DNA of 64,000 nucleotides from Azolla caroliniana (taxonomy: Eukaryota; Polypodiophyta): assembly GCA_043228905.1 (NCBI GenBank), contig JBHGNT010000004.1, forward strand, positions 3,100,001-3,164,000, written 5' to 3'. Within the stretch, counting starts at the first letter, position 1, and each line of letters starts with the position of its first letter. This document shows positions 19,153 through 30,402 of the stretch, in pieces. The position numbers and the translations under genes are program-made. The notes beneath the pieces are model-generated. The model ran no database searches. It saw only the letters and a list, made by a program, of their open reading frames with translations, and was not told the origin of the DNA.

Positions 19153-22100
19153 GCTCCAGAATGGCAGTCCAACATTGAGTCGATCAAGGAGCTGATCAAT
19201 GGCTTGCCTTGGAAGTGGCTTAGTAAATAAATCAGCCACATTTTCTTGAGTAGGGCAATATGCCAAGTTGATGACTTGTGATTTCACTAAGTCACGAACA
19301 AAATGGTAGTGCACTTCGATGTGTTTTGTTCTACCATGAAATGCTGAGCTATGTGCCAAGGCACGTGCACTTTGGCTGTCGGTGAAAACTGCAATAGGAG
19401 AGGTTTGCAAAACACCAATGTGAGAAAACAATTGCATCAACCATAGCAACTCACAGCAAGTATCCAAGTAGGCGCGATATTCAGCTTCCGTCGATGAAGT
19501 AGAAACTGAGTTTTGCTTCTTCGATTTCCAAGAAATCAAGCCTGAACCTAACATAAAACAATAGCCAGATGTGGACCTTCTAGAATCAATATCACCTGCC
19601 CAATCAGCATCTGAGTAGCCAACAAGCTCAATGCCGCCTCTAAAAGATAGACCATAGTCGAGTGTGTTGGCCAAATACCGAAGAACTCGAATAGCTGCTT
19701 GCCAATGACTTTGTCTTGGAGCAGTTGAGAATTGGCTGAGAATACTCACGCTATAGGACAAATCAGGCCTGGTATAAGTTAAGTGAAGAAGGGACCCGAG
19801 TAATCTCCTATATTTCGTGATATCCTCAAATATGGGAGAATCGTCTTCACGAGATAGCTTTGAGTTTGGATCCATTGGACAGGAGAGTGGCTTGCAATTT
19901 GTCATGCTATAGGTCTCAAGGAGTTGCCTGAGATACCTATGTTGGCTGAGAAAGATACCACCATGTGATTGATAGACCTCCATACCTATGAAATAATGGA
20001 GAAGTCCTAGATCAGTCATTTCAAAGGTTGTTTTGAGGTCAGCGCGGACCTCCTCGATTTTAGATGCAAGGGACCCTGTAATTAGAAGGTCGTCAACATA
20101 TAATATGATCAAGCAAAGCAAATTATCTTGGGAAAAAACATAGAGATTGCTGTCAGCATTACAGTTTTGAAACCCAAGAGAAAGAAAGAAGCTATCAATT
20201 TTGTCATGCCAAGCTTTGGGAGCTTGCTTTAAGCCATACAAGGCTTTGTGTAACTTGTAGACCATGTTTTTCTGCTCTAAAATCTCTAAACCTGGAGGCT
20301 GTTCAACATAAACCTCCTCTTTCAAGTCACCGTTAAGGAAGGCTGACTTGACATCCATTTGAAAAATGGCCCATTTGTTGTGAGCAGCAAGTGCAAGCGC
20401 ACATCGAATAGATGTGTACCTTGCTGTTGGAGCAAAAGTTTCCTCATAATCCACTCCTTCAACTTGTGAGTAGCCTTTTGCCACTAAACGTGCCTTGTGC
20501 TTATCCAAAGTACCATCAGCATGGTATTTGGTCTTGAAAATCCATTTCAATCCAATGACTTGTCGATGTGGAGGCCGTGGGACCAGCTCCCATGTATGAT
20601 TCCGCTCAATGGAATCAAGTTCAACTTCCATTGCTGCTTTCCACTTTGGAAGAACAAGGGCCTCTTTTGCTGTTGTGGGTTCTTTTGATTGCACAACAGT
20701 GCACAATAAGGCAAAGTTGCATGAGTGAAGAGGCCGTTGTGACTTACGTGTTCGAGAACTAGATGTATACTCATGAAGTTCAGCATCGGAGAGATGAGAA
20801 TCACGAATGGTGGCTTGAAGCCACTTGGGAAGTGGTGGAAGCTGGTTTGTAGAGGGAGTGGAAACAAGTGGAGTTGAGGGAGAGGTTTGAATTGTTGGCG
20901 AAGTTAGAGATTGAGTAGGAGGAGATGGGAGGCTTGAAGATGAGACATCTTCATCTAAAATAGGAGATTCCGGAGGAGCTTGGATTTCAACCATGAACTC
21001 AGGTAAAATCCTAGAGTCATCCGGCTGAGACTCCACAAAATGAACATCCCTAGATATGACTAGGGACTTTGACTCTAAATCCCATAACCTGTATGCTTTA
21101 GATTGTGTGCTGTAACCAAGAAATTTGCATTTCTTGGTTTTGGACTCAAATTTCGTCCTTTTATGATCTGAAATGTGAACATAAGCATCACAACCAAAGA
21201 CTTTAAAATGAGATACTGAGGGCTTTACACCTGTAAATGCTTCTTCAGGCGTCATTCTAGCAACTGCTTTTGTTGGGCAGCAGTTGATGATGTAGACTGC
21301 TGTGTTGACAGCTTCACCCCAAAACGAGAGAGGAAGATCAGATTGAGATAGCATCGTATGAGCCATCTCTTGGACTGTCCGGTTCTTCCTTTCCACGACT
21401 CCATTTTGTTGAGGAGTATTGGGTGTAGAAAATTGGCGAGCAATGCCTCGTTGAGAGCAGAAATGGTCGAAAGCTTTGGAGATAAACTCTCCACCATTGT
21501 CTGACCTGATCTTTCGAACTTTCTTCGATGTCTCGTTCTCCACGAGAGCTACCCATTCTTGAAATTTTGCGAAGGCTTGGGATTTTTCTACAAGAAAATA
21601 AACCCAAACCTTGCGGGAGAAGTCATCAATTATAAGCATGAAGTAGCGTGCACCACCAAGAGTAGTGGTTTTCATGAGACCACAAAGATCCATGTGCACT
21701 AACTCCAAGATAGATGTTGCTCGGTGAGTGGCTTCATGAGGGAAAGGCTCTCGATGTTGCTTGCCATGAAGACAAGCAATACATGGGGTATTGGGAGATT
21801 TGAAAATAGGAAGACCCTCAACTAGTTGGGAGGAGGAGAGCTTTTGAAGAGAATCATAGTTGAGATGACCAAACCTAGCATGCCACAACGTGGGATCTTC
21901 TTGTGCCACCAAGGCATGAGAGCCTTGAAGAAGATGAAGAAGATGAGATTTGGAGTTTTCCAAGGGGCTATGGGAGCTTTTTAGGCGATATAAACCCCCT
22001 TCTTGTGTGCCACTAGCTACAATTTGTAGGCTGTTGGTGTCAATCACTTCCAAAACTGAGCTATCAAAGTAGACTCCATAACCTTGCATGGTGATTTTGT

Positions 22101-23283
22101 AAACCGAAAGTAGGTTGGTAGAGATGCGAGGCACATGTAGCACATCTTGAAGAACGACAGGTTCTTCACTTGAAGAATTGTCAAGAACCACATTACCCAC
22201 ACATGAAGCCTCAATGCTTGAGGCATCTCCTATAGAGATTTGGGAAGAGCTAGGCTTCACATCATGCAAAATGGATTTGTCATAGGTCATGTGTGAAGTG
22301 GCACCACTATCTACTAACCACTCATCGATGGTTGAAGTAGTTGGTCCAGCCAAATGTGAAGTATGTTCCTCAATGCCAAGGAAAACTGTTTCTTTGGCTG
22401 AGTGGGCCGAGTTGGATTTCGGTGTAGGTTGATTTCTGGTAGAAGAAGAGTTCTTAGCATTGTCCCTTTTCTTTTTCCGACAATCTGGCTGAATGTGACC
22501 TTTGTAGCCACAATAATGACAAGTGAGCTCCTTGTAAGCTGGGTTGTTTGGCGGTCTTGGATTGGGTTTGTTGTAGGAGTTACCATTTTGCTTCCACTTG
22601 CCTTTACTTGTCGCATGTAGAAGCGTCTCATTGGAAGTTTGAGCACTTTTCTTCCTTGTTGCCCTATCTTGTAGCATACCAAGAAATGTATTCATGTCAG
22701 GTGTGTTGGGAAGAAGAGAAATGGTGTCACAAAAGGCTGAGAATGACTCAGGCAACTTTATCATTAGACGATGCACAAACTCAACTTCAGTGGACTTGCT
22801 TCCCAAAGAAACTAGTTCCTTTTGGAGAGTGACAAATTCCGTTATTTGATCCATGATGTTGGGAGTGTCATGAATCTTGAGATTTGCTAGTTGGCTTTCA
22901 ATAGCTATCATTTGAGCATGATTAGCTCGATGATACCTCCTTTTGATGGCTGTCCATAGTTCATTGGCTGTCTCGTCATCTTTATCTTGAAATTGACGAG
23001 CAATGCTCGGTTTAATATTAAACATGAGGAAAGCATGAGCACGAGAATCCTTATCTAGCCAAGCTTCAATCTCAGCGTTAGATGAGCCAGCAACTGATTT
23101 GGTTGAAGAGGATGAAGTTACTGGTGGTTTCTTGTCACTACCATTGACTACATTCCATAAACAATGGTATTGTAGCAAGGTCTTTATTTGTAGCTCCCAA
23201 TCCAAGTAATTGTTCCCATCCAAGATGGATTCTTTGGGGAGTTGGGGAATGGTTGATGAAACAATGGTGGCATGTGAGGCCAT
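19150..23283 (-). CDS. Ty1/copia Gag-Pol polyprotein, intact
   Basis: 1377 residues, ATG at 23283. Gag of the UBN2 type comes first (DGNNYLDWELQIKTLLQYH; LWTAIKRRYH). Then a CCHC zinc knuckle (CHYCGYKGHIQPDC), aspartic protease (LVDSGATSHM), GAG-pre-integrase (LWHARFGHLNYDSL; CIACLHGK), integrase DDE (HMDLCG, RSDNGGEF, NGVVERKN), reverse transcriptase (HKARLVAKGYSQVEGVDYEE; QMDVKSAFLNGDL) with an intact YVDD, and RNase H (YSDADWAGDIDSRRSTSGY; TEAEYRAY; TKHIEVHYHFVRDLV). Every catalytic residue I can check is present and there is no stop or frameshift, unlike the two other copia relics here. The product would form a virus-like particle, copy the RNA and integrate the cDNA. Confidence 0.96.
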   Translation of the reverse strand: MASHATIVSSTIPQLPKESILDGNNYLDWELQIKTLLQYHCLWNVVNGSDKKPPVTSSSSTKSVAGSSNAEIEAWLDKDSRAHAFLMFNIKPSIARQFQDKDDETANELWTAIKRRYHRANHAQMIAIESQLANLKIHDTPNIMDQITEFVTLQKELVSLGSKSTEVEFVHRLMIKLPESFSAFCDTISLLPNTPDMNTFLGMLQDRATRKKSAQTSNETLLHATSKGKWKQNGNSYNKPNPRPPNNPAYKELTCHYCGYKGHIQPDCRKKKRDNAKNSSSTRNQPTPKSNSAHSAKETVFLGIEEHTSHLAGPTTSTIDEWLVDSGATSHMTYDKSILHDVKPSSSQISIGDASSIEASCVGNVVLDNSSSEEPVVLQDVLHVPRISTNLLSVYKITMQGYGVYFDSSVLEVIDTNSLQIVASGTQEGGLYRLKSSHSPLENSKSHLLHLLQGSHALVAQEDPTLWHARFGHLNYDSLQKLSSSQLVEGLPIFKSPNTPCIACLHGKQHREPFPHEATHRATSILELVHMDLCGLMKTTTLGGARYFMLIIDDFSRKVWVYFLVEKSQAFAKFQEWVALVENETSKKVRKIRSDNGGEFISKAFDHFCSQRGIARQFSTPNTPQQNGVVERKNRTVQEMAHTMLSQSDLPLSFWGEAVNTAVYIINCCPTKAVARMTPEEAFTGVKPSVSHFKVFGCDAYVHISDHKRTKFESKTKKCKFLGYSTQSKAYRLWDLESKSLVISRDVHFVESQPDDSRILPEFMVEIQAPPESPILDEDVSSSSLPSPPTQSLTSPTIQTSPSTPLVSTPSTNQLPPLPKWLQATIRDSHLSDAELHEYTSSSRTRKSQRPLHSCNFALLCTVVQSKEPTTAKEALVLPKWKAAMEVELDSIERNHTWELVPRPPHRQVIGLKWIFKTKYHADGTLDKHKARLVAKGYSQVEGVDYEETFAPTARYTSIRCALALAAHNKWAIFQMDVKSAFLNGDLKEEVYVEQPPGLEILEQKNMVYKLHKALYGLKQAPKAWHDKIDSFFLSLGFQNCNADSNLYVFSQDNLLCLIILYVDDLLITGSLASKIEEVRADLKTTFEMTDLGLLHYFIGMEVYQSHGGIFLSQHRYLRQLLETYSMTNCKPLSCPMDPNSKLSREDDSPIFEDITKYRRLLGSLLHLTYTRPDLSYSVSILSQFSTAPRQSHWQAAIRVLRYLANTLDYGLSFRGGIELVGYSDADWAGDIDSRRSTSGYCFMLGSGLISWKSKKQNSVSTSSTEAEYRAYLDTCCELLWLMQLFSHIGVLQTSPIAVFTDSQSARALAHSSAFHGRTKHIEVHYHFVRDLVKSQVINLAYCPTQENVADLFTKPLPRQAIDQLLDRLNVGLPFWS

Positions 23284-23502
23284 GGATATCCTCCTCTTGA
23301 GCTACAGCTGGACAATTTACAGCAGTTGTAAGTAGATACTCAGGGTCTTTCTACTTCTCCCTAGATGCTAGGTGAGGCTCAGATAAGGGGAAAAGAAAAC
23401 AGAAGAGCCTCCTCTGTAGGGTTGGGAGGGAGGGATAAAAGAAGATAGGTCTGTGTGCTCTTTGGCAAAAAAAAATCAGGCTGAGGATATGGAGACCTCA
23501 CT

Positions 23503-23514
23503 GCTCTGATACCA
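23503..23514 (-). other. tRNA-Met primer-binding site of the intact copia
   Basis: On the minus strand TGGTATCAGAGC directly follows the 5' LTR, twelve bases complementary to the 3' end of plant initiator tRNA-Met. Confidence 0.92.
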
Positions 23515-23970
23515 TGTGAGAAAAGCTGTTAATAGCAGCAGCGGAAGACTTAAAACAAAATAGGCACAGCCAAGCTGTGAGAAGGCTGTTAGACAGCAGT
23601 AGAAAAAATGGTTGCAAAGAGTAGAGACACAGCCAAGGAATAGAGCTTGTTTTAAGTAGCAAAAAAGAAAATGAAAACTTATACAAAAGAGGCTGGTATA
23701 GCCTATTTATACAAAATTGGGGAATGTGGGTGAAATGGCTGTTTGGTAGTTAAGTGACTCTTGTACTACCAAACAGGTACAAAAAACGAGGAATATCTTG
23801 GAAAAGGTAGAAGAGAGAAAAGGCATTTAAAGCATTGCAGATTCTAGAGAGAGAAGGCATTTAAAGAGTTGCAGATTCTAGAGAGAGAAGAATCTGAGAA
23901 AAGAGAGAATGTAGTACAAAGATAATAAATATGAAAGAGAGTGCAGGGCTGGAGCTGCCACCCTCCAACA
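23515..23970 (-). repeat. 5' LTR of the intact copia
   Basis: 456 bp, matching the other LTR except at 23788. The minus-strand TATA is at 23704-23711. The target duplication GCATG follows at 23971. Confidence 0.95.
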
Positions 23971-25583
23971 GCATGCTCTTGTTTCTCTCTAGTATAGTGG
24001 GATACTGTAATACAAGGTAAAACACTCAACAGAGCTAGCCAATGTCCTATTTAAGACAGCCATCATACAACATTACGACCATTACACCTGTCACAGAGCA
24101 AGATGGTGCTTTGATATTAGGACTGCACATTCTATGCATATTAAGAATATTCACACTGTGCTCCTCAATTTTTTTGTGCACCTCTCATTATCAAAATGAT
24201 TCTCTGTCAAATTTGGCTATTGGCCATCAATGAATGCTGATGAAATGCTAGTAAGAAGCCCTTTAAAGTATTATTTCTCTATCCAGGATTGAGAAGAGGT
24301 ATACATGCACTGATTGTTATATTGTACTTGTCTGAAGTGCCCAACTATATTGGACATATTAGGATATAGACATATGTTACGCATAAGAGACGATGCTTAA
24401 TGGGGACTGTGAATTCTCTTCAAATGTCATTAGGCTGTTCTAGATTTTCCTGAGATACAAATCTCTGCTCAAACTCTTGGCTGTTACAAGAGTTTCCAGT
24501 TTATATCTGAGGAACATGCATATAGCTTTGATAACAAGATTGTTAAAGTATTTTTTCTCTCATGGATTTTTCGTCTTACCTCAAAATAAACTGGTTTCTG
24601 TAATGAAAATTTTCCAGTCTACTGTTTGTCTTGTGCAGCTAAAAAGTCAAAGATGATAGGAATTTTGATTAGCATGCTAAAGACAAAAGAGACATCTGTA
24701 GTAGTATTTAATGACACTTTCAAAGATACATCACTAAGTGGATTGGATTCAGGTTCTGTTCGAGCACATCGATAGTTTCGTGCTGCGAAGATTCATGCAA
24801 ACTTATAGAAACTTATACATTCAACTGATCGTGGTCACTTGTAACAAACAAAATTTTGCCCCATTGGAGTTGTGCAAATTTTGTGGTCAAAATGAGATGA
24901 AAAGGCTTCTGTTACAATTTCCCTACTTCAGAGAGTTTTAAGAGTTTCACTTGAAACCTTTGGAGAGATGTAATTTTGGAGGGCATTCTGCATTAGCTTC
25001 CTTTACTCAAAAGAGTTTTGAGAAGAAACTAGGGTCATGTATCAGTCTTGTAAAAATTATAAAAGTGGAGATCCTCCTGAACCGTGTATGGTATTCTTCT
25101 GCTTCTGCTTCTCTTTCTTTATTAATCTTTTTATATTGTTTGGCGTTCACTTATTGTACACAAGTCTTTTTCTGTATTCCAGTAGAAGTGGCAATTCATG
25201 CTTGATTCATACTGGGAACTCAAAAACCATGTGCATGCACATGAAAAACTTGCATAGGTGTGTACAACCTTTGCCATAGCACTAGAGAATAAAAGTGTAG
25301 AGAGATTTGTTGCATGTCACAGTCAACTACATTTGCTTTGAGTACTGAGACATGCTTAATGCAAGATGTTTCAAGTGACTTGCAATAGACAGCTATGCTG
25401 CAAGTCTTTCAGAACAAGTTGGTAGATCAAAATTTGGCCTAACATTAGTGTGGGCTTGTTCTTGTAACCTGGGTAGTGGTTAAACACAGATTTATGATTA
25501 GGGGAGGCTACTAACCTAATCTGATCCTCAAACATCCAGCCTTAGTAGAAGATGCTCTAAATCTTACGCAACTCTTGATGCAT

Positions 25584-25960
25584 GAGCTCATATTTATACT
25601 CCTATATGCTAATGATGTATTGGACAAATTTGTTCAAATCAGTGGGCAAACTATTAATATGGACAAAGCCAAAATGATAGCAATAAAGGTAATACAACCG
25701 AGACATTAGCCCATATTTACATACAAGGGAGAACTAATACAAGTGGTGCAAAGCTCTAAATATCTTGGCATTAATTTCCTATCGACAAATAGGTGGAATG
25801 AATGCTATATGTTCGAGAATCAATTCAACTAAAGTGATATTCAAGGATGGGAAGTGAGATTGATGTTATTCAATGCTATGGTTGTCCAAGTGTTGCTTTA
25901 TGGAGTGGAACCGTGGTGTGGCACTATCTCACTTATTGCATGGAATGAAATTGAGAAAAT
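25584..25960 (+). pseudogene. Degraded LINE reverse transcriptase, C-terminal part
   Basis: One continuous plus frame with two stops reads LLYANDVLDKF, then SGQTINMDKAKMIAIK, FTYKGELIQVVQSSKYLGI and MVVQVLLYGVEPWCG. These match the catalytic box (normally YADD, here YAND) and the thumb and post-thumb blocks of plant LINE RT. A deletion seems to lie between the YAND box and the INMDK block. Similar but weaker sequence continues to about 26200. Confidence 0.8.
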
Positions 25961-26297
25961 CCCCCCAAAAAAATCTTACATACGCAATTGGAGGTAAATT
26001 TGTCAACATCCCATTGTATCATGCTATTAGAAACAAGTGTTAGGTCTTCATGTACGAGCCATGCAAAGAGTATATGAGTGTATCACAAAAGTCAAGAATA
26101 TGCCTAATCATAGATTGCATGAAAAGTTTGGAACATAGGATGTAAAGGATAAAAGAATAATAAGAGCGGATGGTTTAAGAGATGGGAAGTAAAAGAGCTA
26201 TTTGAGCTCTTCAGCTCTTAGGTAATGCTATGAAGTATGTGATCATTGAGGATAGATTACTAGAGGCACTTTGATGAAGTGGCAAGGTGTGAAAATG

Positions 26298-26560
26298 TCA
26301 AAATTGGGAATATTGCATTGCAAATATTAACCCCCAGTGTATCCAATTGCATCTCACTATCCTCATGAGCCTTGACTCCCAAATAACCTTAATACTTCTT
26401 TGAACTCCCTCACAGAATCAAAATTGGGAATATTGCATTGCAAATATTAACCCCAAGTGTAAGTAAGAAAATGCCACAGAGTATCCAATTGCATCTCACT
26501 ATCCCCATGAGCCTTGACTCCCAAATAACCTTAATACTTCTTTGAACTCTCTCTCAGAAG
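26298..26560. repeat. 120-bp tandem duplication
   Basis: tcaaaattgggaatattgca occurs at 26298 and 26418, with nearly identical following sequence through atacttctttgaactc. The second copy carries about 26 extra bases (taagtaagaaaatgccacag and neighbours). Confidence 0.88.
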
Positions 26561-27913
26561 TTAGGTGTTGAGGTAGCATTAGCATATAAGGTAATTCATG
26601 AGAAATATTGGGCCTTGTTAAATGGGCATGATAATGACAATGTCATACTCAAATTTCCATTGAGAAGTAGGAATAAGCAATGGCTCGACGCAAGCCTGAA
26701 CCAAGCCGTTAAATTGTTTTAAAACAGTTAGGTGGTTAGGTCTACCTTGGTTCAGGCCTGAGCTTCCTTAACTGGTTTAACCTCGGTTTGGGGTGGCTCA
26801 AGCCAAAACATTTCCCAAACCAATTAAGGCTTAATGTGTTTGGCTGATTCAAGTTTGAAAACACACAAACCAGTTAAGCTGAAACCGAACCGTTGTTGAT
26901 TCCTGTCGGCAAGAAGGGTGAGCAAATATGTGCAATGCATTATTTTCACATGGAGTTTTTACTACACAGTAGTAACCCCTCTTCTTATAGATGGAGTCAC
27001 ATTCAAGAAGATATGTTGGATTTGGTCCCACAGGTCAAATTTAGCCTCATCATGGACCATAAATTTTCAATTCTAGTCTATTCTCTCTAATTTTTCATAA
27101 CCAGAGACAAGGCAAATCTGCATATTGGGCTCAAACAAACATCCTTTCGTTGCACTTGTATTAATCTTGAAAATGGGAACTAACATCATCGTCTTCATTA
27201 CGTCCAAACTATTTTTTTTATGGATGGAGACAGATTTTGTAGTACTGATATGCAATCTGTGTGATTGATGAAGATTTTCCCAACCCTCTTACTATGGCTG
27301 CACCAAGAAGACGTGATTGATCCTCAACCATTGCTAATGCTCAGATTTTGACCTAATGTTGATTGATGACTCCAAATATACTCCGCAGGTTCTTCTGTTC
27401 GACATTAGATGTAACTTGAAACCAAGGATTTGACATGAAATGAATCGAAAGAGATTCTTCAAAAATACACTCGACAAGAAATGAATTCAACAAAGTATAG
27501 GCTTCTCAGAACTTATACTCAGGCAAAGAATGAATTCTAAAATGGTACACGTCAATGTCCCCAATTCAAACATTAGAAAGGTTTTAAGCTGAAAATGATG
27601 CGTATCAGTCACATGATGTCAAATCCACGCATGCTCACGATAAGTGAAGTGGCAAGCAACGTTTTGATGCATAGAGATTTTGATATCTCCACCAGTTTAT
27701 TCCTCAAACGAACCAGGTTCTGGTCCAAAGATTGTGAATGCTTCCAGAAGAAAGGGTTCATGTCTGATCCACGCAGATATAGTCTGTTGAGAACGCTGAC
27801 AATGTAATTGCTCTTATTATCAAATTCCAGTCCACAGATTGTGAGTGAAAGCATGAGAACAATGATAATGTGACAGTTATTACTATGAAGCATCTAGCAC
27901 TTCTTAACACGCA

Positions 27914-28155
27914 TTGACATTAGCCATTTGCTTATAAACGCCCCAATATAATCTGAAGCTTGACATTCGCCATTTGCTTATAAATGCCCCAATATAATCT
28001 GAAGCTTGAAACTCTCTACCACAAATTTGTATCTTTTTTTATATTTCCTAAAGCACGTGACATAATTTATAATTATGATTAATAGAAACATGCAACACGT
28101 TTCCTAGTGACATAATTTATAATTATGATTAATAGAAACATGCAACGCATTTTAG
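27914..28155. repeat. Two adjacent short tandem duplications
   Basis: A 46-bp unit (ttgacattagccatttgctt...) is repeated at 27914 and 27960. A 50-bp unit (gtgacataatttataattat...) is repeated at 28057 and 28107. Each pair differs at only a few positions. Confidence 0.85.
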
Positions 28156-30402
28156 GAAAGAACCGGCTTGAATTAGTTTGCTTTTCTTTAATAGCATTTA
28201 AAATCTTCCGTTTTCAAAAAAGTGATTTAGTGTACTGCACCTTGGGATAGCATGATTGACATCCGAAAACATTGGAAAACAGTTGTTAACGACAATCAGA
28301 GAATACTTTCTTCTGTGTAAACTTTAAAGCCAAAGATGGTAAACAAGCAAGGGTGGAATTACGAGACAAAGATGCATCTCCATCCATGTTTGAAAAAGTG
28401 ATTAATCCGCCACAATGTGTAACTCTCTTTATCGAGGCCAAACATTTGCCTCGTCGATGTATTAGTGTAAAGATTGATTGCATACTACGTTTGTGACTAA
28501 TCACACCTTTGTATATGGGTGCCATAGCTAAAACCATGCAAGTTTACTTCCGCACTAGAACAGTACCCCTCCTGACTCCTTAAGGAACGGCCATGATCAT
28601 CTTACAAGTTACAACTCGTCATAATTTTTAGTAAAGTGATCAAACAATATTTCTAAGATTCCATTATTTTGTAGATTTATTAGCTCACTCATCGGGTCAT
28701 ACAAAAACTTGAATACAGACAAAAGGTAATGGACGAGCATCGTCTCCTATATATAAGTAAATTGATGCCCATTACATCTAACCTGCCAAGGGCAACCTAG
28801 GAGGCTAATAATATAGAGAAGATACTTGCTTGGGCACTAGCTACAATACTTTTTGCTACCAAAATATACTTGCCAGTGAATCAAAACCTCTCATGTTATG
28901 GATCTTTTACTCTCATTCGCATCACCATGAGGAATGGTGAGCGCAGGGCTTCCAATGTTGCTTATAACATGATGGTATAAGCAAGAAAAAAAGTGCGAAA
29001 ATTTTCAATCCTTTTACGTTATGGTCAATATGATCAGAATCATACTCTACTCCAGCTATATTTGTTCTTCGCAAATAACTATGATGCCACCAATGCCACC
29101 TTTGATACCTCAACATTGCCTATGATGCCTGGCCATCGAGTCATCATCACTACCAAAGATGCAAGTAGAAGTGTTGTTTCCATCTTTGACACAAATTATA
29201 ATGTGCAAATGCATAAGTGAACTGATGAAATGGATGAAAAGCAAATGTAGAAGTAGATGAATAATTGTATCCGGGAGCAAACAAGGCCACTGATAAATCA
29301 GAGAGCAAAGTAATAAAAGGCCCTACCAAACAGGCACATATAGACCAGACAGCCACAGATGACCAATCAAAAGTAGTTGCAGAAGAATTAGCAAATCAAC
29401 ATCTACATACATTCATGAATAACCTTGTGGGTTCAACATTGGCACTCTTTAAATGCCGAGTGTCATCAAGTGTCATGGATACTTAGCTAAGTGAACCATA
29501 GTAACTAGCTAGGGCGAAACCTTAAATAACTGATTAATAGAAAAGTATAACGAATAATAGAAGATAGGGATATAAATAATTACTTGGTGATGGGGTTCAC
29601 AATTGTTCCATATTTTATTCATCCAGATGATACAGCCACCACCTCATGGATAGGCAGATCATCATAAGACGTTATCCATGCTCCTACTACATGCTGTATA
29701 CTTTCCCCCAAATTTGCCTTTAGGGATGCCTATGTCCAAAGACATTATCAATGTATTGGCACAACAATTCTAAGAATAAATGCAATGTGTGCACATATGC
29801 ATGTGAGAGAGAATACCGTTAAGCAAACAAATGCAACACAATTCATGGAATTGCACAAACCAATCACCATTTCCAATACATCTGCCTCAAGTAGGCAGAC
29901 TGCTCTGTGAGCATCCACCTATCACATATTGGAACAACAAAACTAGTTTCAGTCAAGCAAGAGACATCATTCAATGAGTCAACAGTTGAGGATATCAAAT
30001 GTGCTCAGATAAAGATAATGGTGAACGATCCAGGAGATGGATGGTTCAGTTCAATGGCCATGCTATGGTGGTGTATACAAGGAAAAGAGCAAAGCTTAGG
30101 GTTCAGGCAATCATAAAGAATCCATACCGCACATAAACACTTCATAATTGATGCTATACCAAATTGGTTCGTAAGACACCCTCTCTTCTTTTTCATAAAA
30201 GGCCTCATATATCACACAAGGCTAGAACGACGCAACAGTGTAATCAATAAATGTAATTCGGTGGTCCTATTAAAACATTGTAGAAATGGACAACAGTATT
30301 TGGGAAAACAGTGTATAATATTTCCTTGTTGATGCCATCATTAAATGAAAAACATAACAGAACAGTCAGTAAATATATCCTTGGACAAAATATTAGAGGC
30401 TT

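Larger units (their letters stand above)
18687..23970 (-). mobile_element. Complete Ty1/copia LTR retrotransposon, recent insertion
   Basis: 5284 bp bounded by two 456-bp LTRs and flanked by the 5-bp target duplication GCATG (18682-18686 and 23971-23975). From the right on the minus strand it has 5' LTR, tRNA-Met primer-binding site, a 212-bp leader, one uninterrupted 1377-codon polyprotein, polypurine tract and 3' LTR. Comparing the LTRs by eye gives a single difference (18960 t against 23788 g). All required parts are present, so it may be autonomous and competent. It lies antisense to, and just behind, the ASI1-like gene. Confidence 0.95.
23976..30400. other. Intergenic DNA with LINE relic and local duplications
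   Basis: No gene recognised. It holds the LINE relic (25584-25960), a 120-bp duplication (26298-26560) and two 46-50-bp tandem duplications (27914-28155). Around 26690-26890 there are many short aaccggtt-like words in both orientations. Frames at 28993-29220 and 29265-29486 have no family signature. Confidence 0.6.

Noticed and set aside
28993-29486. Two plus-strand frames of about 75 codons
   Set aside because: No recognisable domain, no convincing splice partners, and nothing to connect them.
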